Assembly (NCBI GenBank): GCA_000514715.1
Contig: AZWL01000011.1
Coordinates: 158-64,157, forward strand
Length of the DNA: 64,000 nt
Direction: 5' to 3'
DNA from: Streptomyces sp. CNH099
GTDB taxonomy: Bacteria; Actinomycetota; Actinomycetes; Streptomycetales; Streptomycetaceae
The notes under the pieces are model-generated. The model ran no database searches. It had not been told where the DNA came from and saw nothing but the letters and a program-made list of their open reading frames with translations. Of this stretch, positions 51,861 to 60,153 are shown piece by piece (the stretch's first letter is position 1; the number at the start of each line of letters is the position of its first letter). Made by a program: the position numbers and the translations under genes.

Positions 51861-52781
51861 TCAGTCCTGGCCCGTGAGCTGGAGGTAGACGTCCTCCAGG
51901 CTGGCCGTGCGGGTACGCACCCCGTGCAGCCCCGCGGCCTTCTCCACCGCGGCCAGCACCGGCCCGGCGTCCTCGGTGCGCAGCACCAGGGCGTCGGACT
52001 CGCGGGTGACCTCGGTGACGCCGGGCAGCACCCGGGCGTCCTCCTCGCTCAGCCGCTCGGCGGGCACCAGCAGCCACACCGCGGAGCCGCCGCGCGCGAC
52101 GAGCCGTCCCGGGGTGTCCAGGGCGGTGACCCGGCCGTGGTTGACGATCGCGACGCGGTCGCACAGCGCCTCGGCCTCGTCCAGGTGGTGGGTGGTGTAG
52201 ACGATGGTGCGGCCGGCCCGCTTCAGGTCCCGCAGCACCTCCCACAGCGCCCGCCGGGCCTGCGGGTCGAGCGCGGCGGTCGGCTCGTCCAGGAAGATCA
52301 GCTCCGGCCCGTGCACGAGCGCCGAGGCGATCGCGAGGCGCTGCCGCTGCCCGCCGGACAGGTTCTCCACCCGTACGCCCGCCTGCTCGGTGAGGCCGAC
52401 GAGGGCCAGCGTGCGGTCGGCGGCGGCGCGTTCGGCCTTGTAGAGCGCGGCCATGGTCCTCAGGTGCTCGTACGCGGTGAGCCGGACGAAGAACGCCGAA
52501 CTCTGCGTCTGCACGCCCAGCCGCGGCAGCAGCTCCGGGTCCCGGGGCCAGGGCCGCCGGCCCAGCACCTCGACCGTGCCGCCGTCGGCCTCCCGCAGCC
52601 CCTCCATGATCTCGATCAGCGTGGTCTTGCCCGCGCCGTTGGGGCCGAGGAGGCCGAAGAACTCGCCGCGCCGGACCGTGAACGAGACCTCGTCCACCGC
52701 CCGCACGTCGCCGTAGCTCTTGCGCACCGCCGCCAGGCGGACGGCCGGGGGCTGCCCGGCGGGGTCGTCGGTGTCGGTCAC
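51861..52781 (-). CDS. ABC transporter ATP-binding protein
   Basis: A 306-residue ATPase of the DrrA type: Walker A GLLGPNGAGKTTLIEIM, signature LSGGQRQRLAIASALVHG, Walker B LIFLDEPTAALD, H-loop YTTHHLDEAE. GTG 52781 is chosen because AAGGAG precedes it by six bases; ATG 52820 would add 13 residues and has no ribosome site. It forms the exporter with the ABC-2 permease. The C-terminal ~80 residues match the substrate-specific tail of DrrA-like proteins. Confidence 0.9.
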   Translation of the reverse strand: MTDTDDPAGQPPAVRLAAVRKSYGDVRAVDEVSFTVRRGEFFGLLGPNGAGKTTLIEIMEGLREADGGTVEVLGRRPWPRDPELLPRLGVQTQSSAFFVRLTAYEHLRTMAALYKAERAAADRTLALVGLTEQAGVRVENLSGGQRQRLAIASALVHGPELIFLDEPTAALDPQARRALWEVLRDLKRAGRTIVYTTHHLDEAEALCDRVAIVNHGRVTALDTPGRLVARGGSAVWLLVPAERLSEEDARVLPGVTEVTRESDALVLRTEDAGPVLAAVEKAAGLHGVRTRTASLEDVYLQLTGQD

Positions 52782-52824
52782 GGAGGTCTCCTTCGCGGGT
52801 TCTGCGGGAGCGTGGGTCATCGGC

Positions 52825-53973
52825 CTACGCCGCCAGCACCACGGCGCGGACCAGCAGCACCAGCACCACCGCCAGTGCCGCGACCGTCAGCGCCGTGCCG
52901 GCCGCGTAGCCGAGGTAGGCGGCGCGGGCGCGGCGCGGGTACGCGGCGGCGTCCGGGGAGCGGCGCAGCGCCAGGGAGAGGTAGGTGCGGCTGGACTCGA
53001 CGAGCCGCAGCCCGCCGAGGAGCTGGCAGGCGATGGTGTACCCGTCGAGCGGCGGCAGCGGCACGAGCATCGCCGCGGCCTGCAGCACGCCGAGGAACAG
53101 CAGCCCGGCGAGGCCGTCGCGGGTCGGGCCGTCGGGGGCGAGCAGCCACCAGCAGCAGAACGGCAGCAGGAACAGCAGGTTGGCGACGGCCCCGGCGGCC
53201 GCGATCACGATGCGGTGCCGGCGGCCGGGGAGGAACATGTAGTCGTCGACGGTGCAGTACATGATCACCACGGGCAGCCGCCAGCGGAGCCCGATCTCCC
53301 GGACCCGGCCGCCGTGGTGCCGCGCGGCGACGCCGTGCGCCAGCTCGTGCAGCGCGGTGGACAGCCACAGCGCGGTGGCCACGGCCGCCAGCAGCACCGG
53401 CTGGGTGAACACGGCGGCGGCGCCGTCGATCAGCTCGCCCGGGTGCAGGGCGAGCACCAGCAGCATCGCGCCGAGCGCCGCCAGCAGCACGGTGCCCCAG
53501 ACCGGGCCGAGGAGGAAGCCGGTGGCGCGGTGCAGCCGGCCGGCGGTGCCGTGGGCGTCGGCGACGAGCCGTACGCTGCCGGCGAGCAGGCCCCGGGCCG
53601 GCGCCGGCCCGGCGGCACCCTCCGCGCCCTCGGGGCGCTCGGAGCCCTCGGGGCGCTCCGGGCGCTCCGGGCGCGGGGCGCCGTCGAGCAGGCCGCGGCC
53701 GCCGAGGAGCTGGAAGAGCCGGCCCCAGTGCGCGTCGCCGAGCCGCTTGCCGAAGGCGGCCGCGTACTCGCCGCCCAGCTCCGCGACCGTACGCGAGCCG
53801 TCCATCCGTACCATCAGGAACCGCTCGCGCGGCCCCACCTCGAAGGACTGCCCGGTGGCGGTGTCCTTGACCAGGTGCACGGTACGGGGCCCGTGCAGCA
53901 GCGCGTCGCTGACGAGCACCCCGGGGCGCAGCCGGGGCTGGTGGGCGGCCAGCGCCTCCCTGGTGCTGCTCAC
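52825..53973 (-). CDS. PqqD-like domain fused to M50-type membrane metalloprotease
   Basis: A 382-residue protein. Residues 15-98 look like a PqqD/RRE-type peptide-binding domain (TGQSFEVGPRERFLMVRMDG, then TVAELGGEYAAAFG). A Pro-Glu-Arg repeat linker (100-122, RPERPERPEG) leads to a membrane part with six or so helices, zinc motif HELAH (209-213) and PLPPLDGY (305-312), the two M50 signatures. It is therefore a good candidate for leader-peptide removal coupled to export. GTG 53973 overlaps the stop of the preceding SpaB_C gene (GTGA). Confidence 0.82.
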   Translation of the reverse strand: MSSTREALAAHQPRLRPGVLVSDALLHGPRTVHLVKDTATGQSFEVGPRERFLMVRMDGSRTVAELGGEYAAAFGKRLGDAHWGRLFQLLGGRGLLDGAPRPERPERPEGSERPEGAEGAAGPAPARGLLAGSVRLVADAHGTAGRLHRATGFLLGPVWGTVLLAALGAMLLVLALHPGELIDGAAAVFTQPVLLAAVATALWLSTALHELAHGVAARHHGGRVREIGLRWRLPVVIMYCTVDDYMFLPGRRHRIVIAAAGAVANLLFLLPFCCWWLLAPDGPTRDGLAGLLFLGVLQAAAMLVPLPPLDGYTIACQLLGGLRLVESSRTYLSLALRRSPDAAAYPRRARAAYLGYAAGTALTVAALAVVLVLLVRAVVLAA

Positions 53974-55070
53974 CGCACGCTCCCGGTGACCGGCTGCACC
54001 GGCTGGGGCCCGGCGGCCCGCGCGTGCAGCGCCCGGGCGAGCACGTGCGAGAGGTACGCCTCGTCCTGGATCGTCACGTGCAGCCGGTTGTTGGTCATGT
54101 GCATGTACGGGGACAGCAGCCGCTCCAGCGCCTCGTCGGGGTCGTCGACCGGCTCGTCCTTCGTGCCGTCCCAGGACCGGAAGACCAGCTCGCCCCGCTC
54201 GGCCAGCGCCACCACCCGGCCGCGCAGCTCCCGGCAGTGCTCCGCCCAGCGGGCCAGCAGCGCCGGCAGCGTGCCCTCGCCCGCGGCGGCGGCGCGGATG
54301 CGGCCGTGCCAGGTGAGCAGCCCGGGGGCGACCTCGTCGGCCTTGCGCTCGTACTCGGCGCTGCCGATGAAGCCGGTGTCGGGGAACGCGCGATGCCAGA
54401 AGGTGTAGTAGCGGTCGAGGAAGTCCGCGAGCCGGTCGTCCGCGGGCAGGAAGGCGGTCGACATGATCAGCATGAGCTGCGCGGACGTGCCGAGCAGCAC
54501 GGTGCGCAGGTGCAGGTTCTTGTCGCGCAGCGCGTCGCACACCAGCTCGCTGGAGCGGACGAAGTGCCACTCGGCGAGCGCCACGCCGGCCGGGCCGCCG
54601 TACTTGCCGTACTCGGGCTCGTACGGCAGCCAGGCGCGGGAGTTGTTGGGGCGCAGGTTCATGCGGCCCTCGGGGTCGGTGTAGTCGACGCGGTCCTCGG
54701 GGCGGAACTCGATGTCGAAGAGCTGGTTGTAGAACTCGTTGAGGAAGCCGGAGTCGACCTGGTAGAGCGCGGGCCGCTCGGCGAGGAAGGCGTCGACGGC
54801 GCGCTCCGCGCGGGTCCGCACCTCCGCCTCCTTCCCAGGGGAGGAGGGAAGGAGGCGGAGGCGCACGTGGGGGCCTTCGAGCCAGTAGTTGATGAAGAAC
54901 CAGCGGTGCAGGAGGCCGTCGTCCTGGAGTTCGCGGACGAGCGGGCGGACGCACTGGAGCAGCAGGGGGACGGGGTTGGCGGCGTAGTAGATGTGCAGGG
55001 CCTGCCAGGCGCCGGTGGCGGCGGCCTCGGCGGCGGCGGCCTCGGCGGCGGGTGCGGGCTGGTCGGTCAC
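53970..55070 (-). CDS. thiopeptide-type SpaB_C protein (glutamate elimination or pyridine-synthase type)
   Basis: A 366-residue protein: WQALHIYYAANPVPLLLQCV at residue ~22, WFFINYWLEGPHVRLRL, then RDKNLHLRTVLLGTSAQL and HMTNNRLHVTIQDEAYL near the C-terminus. These match the SpaB C-terminal/thiopeptide-type biosynthesis domain found in TbtC-like elimination enzymes and in [4+2] pyridine synthases. Following the long glutamylation domain, elimination (forming Dha/Dhb) is the simplest assignment. GTG 55070 overlaps the LanB stop (GTGA). Only one such protein is visible. Confidence 0.85.
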   Translation of the reverse strand: MTDQPAPAAEAAAAEAAATGAWQALHIYYAANPVPLLLQCVRPLVRELQDDGLLHRWFFINYWLEGPHVRLRLLPSSPGKEAEVRTRAERAVDAFLAERPALYQVDSGFLNEFYNQLFDIEFRPEDRVDYTDPEGRMNLRPNNSRAWLPYEPEYGKYGGPAGVALAEWHFVRSSELVCDALRDKNLHLRTVLLGTSAQLMLIMSTAFLPADDRLADFLDRYYTFWHRAFPDTGFIGSAEYERKADEVAPGLLTWHGRIRAAAAGEGTLPALLARWAEHCRELRGRVVALAERGELVFRSWDGTKDEPVDDPDEALERLLSPYMHMTNNRLHVTIQDEAYLSHVLARALHARAAGPQPVQPVTGSVR

Positions 55071-58000
55071 GGGGTCTCCCCTTCCGCGGTGGCCGCCGCG
55101 GGGGCCGTCTCCACGGCCAGCTCCACGACGTGGCCGCCGTGCTCGGTCGTCAGGTACGGGCCGTCCTCGTCGGGCAGCGCCTCGCGGAACGTCACGCGCG
55201 CCGCGTCGCTGCGCAGCAGGCCCTCGAAGGCCAGCAGCGACAGCGGGCTGTCGAAGTCGACGTACTGCGGCTTGGCGCCGGTCGCGCCGCGCGCCGCGTC
55301 GTCCTTGACCATGGCGTACACCCGGGCGGGCAGCCCGTGCCGGCGGCGCCAGCGGTGCCAGGCCAGCAGCCAGCCGCCGTCCCCGGTGCCGGCGGCGCGG
55401 GGCGGCAGGGCGGTGGCGGGGGCGCGCCAGGAGCGGCGGGCGAGGACGAGGCGGCCGTGGCGTACCCGCGGGCGGTGGGTGACGCCGTCGTCCGGCTCGC
55501 CCTCGGGGACGCCGGCCCAGACGTCGACCGGGGACATCGAGGTCGGCGAGAGCAGGAGCAGGGTGCGCGGGATCTCGGGGAGTGCCAGCGGCACGAGGTA
55601 GCCGAGGTAGACCGGCACCACCTCGCGGCCGAGCCGGGCGGAGCGCAGCACCAGCCGGTCGGTCGCGGGGTCGTGCTCCAGGCTGAGGTCGTCCAGCGCA
55701 ATGCGGTTCTCCGGCGGCACGGAACTGGTCTCGCCGGGGCAGACGATCTCGTAGTCGGTCAGGCGGCCGTGCAGGTTGAGGTTGCTGGTCACGGGGCCGC
55801 CGGTGACCTCGGCGAAGACGGCGCCGGGCGGCTGGAGTTCGCGGGCCCGGGCGCGCAGCCCGGCGGAGAGGCCGCGGTCGGCGGTGCCCGGTTCTCCGGG
55901 GATGCCGGCGGGGTCGGGGGCGTCGGGGGTGCCGTCGAAGCAGTGGGTGAAGCGGCTGAACGGGAAGTGCAGCCCGCCGTACGAGCGGTTGAGCACCACC
56001 AGCGGCTCGGACCCGGCGAGCTGCACGTGGTGGCTGTGCAGCGCCGGCTCCGCCGGCAGCGCCGCGAGCCGGTCGGCGACGGCGTCGAACAGGTCGGCGC
56101 CGAGGACGAGTTCGGCGCCGGTGCCGGTGCGCTCGCGCTCGGCCCAGCGGTCCCGTACCCCGGCGTGGAACGCGCGCCGCGCGTCGTCCAGCGCCCGCAG
56201 CTGCGGCAGCCCGAGCCAGTTCTCCTCCGGTACGTACTCCCCCTGCGCGTCGAACGGCGTGCGCCGCGAGGTGAACGACAGGTACTGGTCGAAGAAGTCC
56301 TCGTGGAAGTCGTGGATCAGCTTCAGCAGGTCCGTGCAGCGCCCGCCGGTGCCGTAGCGGGCGAGGAAGAAGCCGCGCAGCGTCAGCCGCTGCGGCAGCG
56401 TCAGGTCGAACGCGGGCAGCACCCGCTCCACCGCCGCCAGCGGCCCGGCCAGCGCGTCCACCAGCCCGACGGGCGCGGCGGCCGCGCCGGGCGCACCGGG
56501 CGCGGCCGGTCCGGTGCCGCGGGCCGTGGCCGTCACCTCCGGCGCCGTCGTGTCCTCGTACAGCACCGTGCGCGGCACCCGGGGCTGCGCCACGCCCAGC
56601 TCCCGCTGGATGTCCGCCAGCCCCCGGCGCAGCCCGCCCAGCAGCTCCCGCCGCTCCGCGGGCGACGCGGCGGGGTAGCGGGCCAGCAGGTCCGCCGGGC
56701 CCTCCAGCGCGGCGGCCACGTCGTCGGCCCACGGCCGGTCGAGACCGCGCAGTGCCCGCTGGAACGCGCGCAGCGGGTCGGTGTCGTGGGCGCCGAGGTC
56801 GAGGCAGGGCACCCGGACCATGCCGACGTCGAGCAGGGCGGACAGGTACTTCTCGACGGCCTCGCGGTCGGCGTCCAGGTCGGCGCCGAGCCAGTCGGCC
56901 AGCTCCCCGTAGCGGACGGTCTCCCGCTTCTCCAGCAGCCCGAGCATCCGCTCCAGCACGCCGCTGCGGCGCAGGAAGAACAGCTGGTCCTTGACGGTGT
57001 CGAAGGTGACCGCGGTGTCGTCGTCGCCCGCGGTCACCCAGCGGCGCACGTAGCGCACCCGGTCCTCGTCGCGGCCCCAGCCGGGCGCGGGCGCGACGGG
57101 GAGGTCGGCGCGGCGGCGGGGGTCGGCGAGGACGGCGGCGGCGAGGCGGCCGACGGCGAGGACGTTGAGGCGGGGGTGGCTGCGGGGGGTGTACGGGCCG
57201 GTGATGCGCAGCGCGGCGGGGTCGCCGGCCCCTTCGCCGGCGGGGGCCCCTTCGCCGGCGGGGGCGGCGTCCGTGAGCCGGCCCAGGGCGACGGAGGTGA
57301 AGGCGGCGAACGGGCTCGTCTTGCACGCCGTGCGGTAGAGGTACGCGAGCAGCGAACGCTCCACCTTCCGCGTCCGCTTGTCGGTCCGCGCCGGGTCCGA
57401 GCCGGCGAAGGCGTCCAGCTGCGCGTCGAGCACCGGCGAGGCCAGCAGCACGCCGCCGCGCAGCCGGTCCTCGTCCAGGGTGGCCCGCAGCGCGCCGCGG
57501 GTGCGCAGCAGTTCTGCGGTCAGCAGCTCCTCGCCGGCCGCCAGGTCCTCGTCCAGCCGGGTCCGCAGCTCCAGCCAGCCGCGCAGCGGCTCGGCCACCT
57601 GCGGAGCGAGGCCGGCGACCAGCGCGAGCGCGGCCCGGGGGTCGGCGGGCCGGCGCCCGTTGAACACCTCCCGGCGCAGCCGCAGCAGGTCGCGTCGCAC
57701 CCGCTCGTCGTCGCGGCCGGCGACGAGGTCGTACAGCCGGTCGCCGAGCGGCCCGGCGATGTCGCCGAGCCGGGCCTCGGCGGCGAGCACGCCGTCCGCC
57801 CAGTCGCGTACGGCCGGTGAGCGCAGGGCGCGCACGGCGTCGGCGGGCATGCCGGCGATACGGGCGAGAAAGCGCGGCCCCAGCGCGGCACCGCCTGCGG
57901 CGGACGCGCCGGAGGGCCGGGCGGCGGCGGGCAGCGCGCCCTCGCCTGCCGCGGGCCCGCCCGTGGACCGGATGTCAGCGGGCGCCGCACCGCCGCCCGG

Positions 58001-58279
58001 CGCGGGCACACCCGCAGCCCGGGCACCGGCCGACAGCGCACCCTCACCCGCGACGGACACGCCGGAGCGCCGGGGCACAGCGGGCGGTACGCCCTCGCCC
58101 ACGGCGGGCCCGGCGTCGGGCCCCGCGGCAGCGCCTTCCGCGGGCGGGCCCGCGGGCCCGGCATCGGGCGACGGTGCGTCGTCGGGCCGTGCGTCCTCCG
58201 GCCGCCGCACGCCCTCGGCGGCCTCCGCGGCCTCCGCGGCGGGAGCCGATTCCGTCGTCATCCCCGTGGTCCCCGTCAT
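55067..58279 (-). CDS. LanB-type dehydratase, glutamylation domain
   Basis: A 1070-residue protein. Residues 1-135 are Ala/Gly/Pro-rich with imperfect repeats (AGEGALSAGAR, AGEGALPAAAR). The lantibiotic-dehydratase N-terminal domain spans about 136-850 with the signature YRTACKTSPFAAFTS (315-329) and FFDQYLSFTSRRTPFD. It has no SpaB_C domain at the end, so it is a split LanB, as in thiopeptide clusters: glutamyl transfer from Glu-tRNA to Ser/Thr here, elimination by the next protein. GAGGGGGCGGGG precedes ATG 58279; an ATG at residue 7 is an alternative. The low-complexity start is not needed for activity in the family. Confidence 0.88.
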   Translation of the reverse strand: MTGTTGMTTESAPAAEAAEAAEGVRRPEDARPDDAPSPDAGPAGPPAEGAAAGPDAGPAVGEGVPPAVPRRSGVSVAGEGALSAGARAAGVPAPGGGAAPADIRSTGGPAAGEGALPAAARPSGASAAGGAALGPRFLARIAGMPADAVRALRSPAVRDWADGVLAAEARLGDIAGPLGDRLYDLVAGRDDERVRRDLLRLRREVFNGRRPADPRAALALVAGLAPQVAEPLRGWLELRTRLDEDLAAGEELLTAELLRTRGALRATLDEDRLRGGVLLASPVLDAQLDAFAGSDPARTDKRTRKVERSLLAYLYRTACKTSPFAAFTSVALGRLTDAAPAGEGAPAGEGAGDPAALRITGPYTPRSHPRLNVLAVGRLAAAVLADPRRRADLPVAPAPGWGRDEDRVRYVRRWVTAGDDDTAVTFDTVKDQLFFLRRSGVLERMLGLLEKRETVRYGELADWLGADLDADREAVEKYLSALLDVGMVRVPCLDLGAHDTDPLRAFQRALRGLDRPWADDVAAALEGPADLLARYPAASPAERRELLGGLRRGLADIQRELGVAQPRVPRTVLYEDTTAPEVTATARGTGPAAPGAPGAAAAPVGLVDALAGPLAAVERVLPAFDLTLPQRLTLRGFFLARYGTGGRCTDLLKLIHDFHEDFFDQYLSFTSRRTPFDAQGEYVPEENWLGLPQLRALDDARRAFHAGVRDRWAERERTGTGAELVLGADLFDAVADRLAALPAEPALHSHHVQLAGSEPLVVLNRSYGGLHFPFSRFTHCFDGTPDAPDPAGIPGEPGTADRGLSAGLRARARELQPPGAVFAEVTGGPVTSNLNLHGRLTDYEIVCPGETSSVPPENRIALDDLSLEHDPATDRLVLRSARLGREVVPVYLGYLVPLALPEIPRTLLLLSPTSMSPVDVWAGVPEGEPDDGVTHRPRVRHGRLVLARRSWRAPATALPPRAAGTGDGGWLLAWHRWRRRHGLPARVYAMVKDDAARGATGAKPQYVDFDSPLSLLAFEGLLRSDAARVTFREALPDEDGPYLTTEHGGHVVELAVETAPAAATAEGETP

Positions 58280-58289
58280 CCCCGCCCCC

Positions 58290-60071
58290 TCAGGCGATCT
58301 CGAAGCGGTAGTCGGACGCGCCGCGCCGCTCGTGGCCCAGCATCATGATCAGCAACGGCATCTCGTCCGTCTCCCCCAGCTCGAACCGCTCCCGGTACGC
58401 GATGTTGTCGAACCCCAGCGCCACCCCGCAGCCGACGTCGAGCGCCGCCGCGGCGGTGTACGTGGCCTGGGCGACGCCGCCGATCAGCGCGTTGACCAGG
58501 CGGTAGCCGCGGTCGCCGACCGCGTCCAGCACGCTGTGCGTGCGGACGGTCGGCACGACGACCGCGCCGGCCTGCTCCAGGTTGTAGTTCGCGAGGAAGT
58601 AGTTCTCCTGGAGGAAAGCGCCCGGCGGCTCCCCCGAGACCCGGCGCAGTGCGCCGGGCTCGCCGCCGGGCAGGTACTCGTACGTGCCCGGGGCCACCCC
58701 GGCCACGTGGTTCACCAGCGCGTACAGCTTCACCAGCCCGTCCGCGCCGGCCGCCGCCGCGTCCCCGCCGAGCCGCGCGCCGCCCGCGGCGGCGGCCAGG
58801 CAGGCCGTCAGGTGCCCGCCGGCCAGCGGCCGTTCGGCCGCGAACCGGCCGAAGCTGCTGCGCCGCGCGCGGAGCGCCGCGCGTACGTCGCGGGCCAGCG
58901 GCGCCGGCTCCGGCAGCACCGTCTCCGCCCGTCCGAGGGCGGGCGCGGCGGCCGCGGCGGCGGCCAGCGCGCCGGGCGCGGGGCGGGCGGCGGCGTCGGC
59001 GGCGGTGGCGCGCTGCATGGCGGTGAGCGCCTCGAAGTCGAGGACGGTACGGGAGCGTTCGACGTCCCGGTGGCGTACGGAGACCTCGGCCGGCGGGGCG
59101 GGCGCGGGTGCCGCGCGCGGCGCGGACGCGGGGGCCGGCCCGGGCCGCGCTGCCGCGCCGGTGCGGGCACCGCTGACCGCGACACCGTTCCCGGTCGCCG
59201 TGCGCGCTGCGCCGGAGCCGTCCCCGACGTCGTTCCCGGCCTCGGTTCCGTACGCGGGGCCCGTCCCCGCCCGCTCCCCTGGCCGCGCCGCGCACGCGTG
59301 CCCCGCCCACGGCAGCGGCACGACCGCGAAGATCCCCTCCTCCTCGCCCGCGACCCCCAGCAGCCGCGCCAGCCGCTCCTCGTCGAACCACAGCGCCGGC
59401 TCCAGCGCCGTCCCCCGCGCCCCGGCCCACGTCCGCCAGGTGCCCAGCAGCGCGCCCACGTCCATGCTCACGGCGTGGAAGGAGAAGCTGTTGTACTTGA
59501 AGGAGTTCTGCCAGTACTTCACGCCCAGCACCAGGAACTGGTCCGTCTCCGGCCCCGGCGCCCCCTCCCCCAGCGCCTCGCGCACCGCTCCCGAGACGTC
59601 GCCGGTCAGCAGCCGGCGCAGGGCGTGGTGGCGGGCGGAGTAGTAGTGCACGCCGGGCGGTACGGGCGCGGAGGCGCCGCTGACCCAGTAGACGGAGACG
59701 GGGTAGAGGCCGCCGCCGGAGGCGGTGCCGCGGGACCAGTTCGCGAGCGGGTAGAACGGCAGGGCGTTCAGGTCGGTGTTGGCCTGCACGCCGAGGCGCC
59801 GGCCCACCAGCCCGTACGAGTCCCGCAGCAGCCCGCCGAGGAGCCCGAGGTCGAACGCGGGCCCGGCGCCGTCCGCCGGGTGCAGCAGCCCCCGCTCGAC
59901 GGTGGCGTTCGCCGGGTACGCGGGGCCGGCGGGCAGCGGCAGGCGGTCCGTGCCCGGGTAGTGCTTGGTCTTGCGCGGACCGTCCGCCCAGTCGGGCACG
60001 AAGTCCACCGGCTCCATCGGCACGCGGCCGCGATGCATGATCGCGGTCGCGTATCCGTGGGCGTATCCCAT
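58290..60071 (-). CDS. SagB-type azoline dehydrogenase with tandem nitroreductase domains
   Basis: A 593-residue protein. The first SagB/nitroreductase unit (about 85-260) shows RGTASGGGLYPVSVYWV, VHYYSARHHALRRL and FKYNSFSFHAVSMDVGALL. A second unit (about 370-590) shows RRSSFGRFAAERPLAGGHLT, NHVAGVAPGTYEYLPGG and YRLVNALIGGVAQATYTAAA. A Pro/Ala/Gly linker of about 100 residues separates them. FMN-dependent oxidation of azolines to azoles is the family function. Tandem units could be an active/scaffold pair or two enzymes for thiazole and oxazole. ATG 60071 follows AAGGAG by six bases; four 9-base repeats lie upstream. Confidence 0.86.
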   Translation of the reverse strand: MGYAHGYATAIMHRGRVPMEPVDFVPDWADGPRKTKHYPGTDRLPLPAGPAYPANATVERGLLHPADGAGPAFDLGLLGGLLRDSYGLVGRRLGVQANTDLNALPFYPLANWSRGTASGGGLYPVSVYWVSGASAPVPPGVHYYSARHHALRRLLTGDVSGAVREALGEGAPGPETDQFLVLGVKYWQNSFKYNSFSFHAVSMDVGALLGTWRTWAGARGTALEPALWFDEERLARLLGVAGEEEGIFAVVPLPWAGHACAARPGERAGTGPAYGTEAGNDVGDGSGAARTATGNGVAVSGARTGAAARPGPAPASAPRAAPAPAPPAEVSVRHRDVERSRTVLDFEALTAMQRATAADAAARPAPGALAAAAAAAPALGRAETVLPEPAPLARDVRAALRARRSSFGRFAAERPLAGGHLTACLAAAAGGARLGGDAAAAGADGLVKLYALVNHVAGVAPGTYEYLPGGEPGALRRVSGEPPGAFLQENYFLANYNLEQAGAVVVPTVRTHSVLDAVGDRGYRLVNALIGGVAQATYTAAAALDVGCGVALGFDNIAYRERFELGETDEMPLLIMMLGHERRGASDYRFEIA

Positions 60072-60117
60072 CGTCTGCTCCTTCTGCGGGTGGTGGCTTC
60101 GTGGGTCGGGCGGGTCA

Positions 60118-60153
60118 GGTGCGTCGGGTGCGTCGGGTGCGTCGGGTGCGTCA
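60118..60153. repeat. four 9-base tandem repeats
   Basis: GGTGCGTCG repeated four times (last copy GGTGCGTCA) between the YcaO no. 2 stop and the dehydrogenase gene, overlapping the YcaO stop codon. Confidence 0.8.

Noticed and set aside
53970..57326. Single 1118-codon frame spanning the SpaB_C and part of the LanB gene.
   Set aside because: Only the part after GTG 55070 has protein-like sequence; upstream it is a shadow of the LanB frame.
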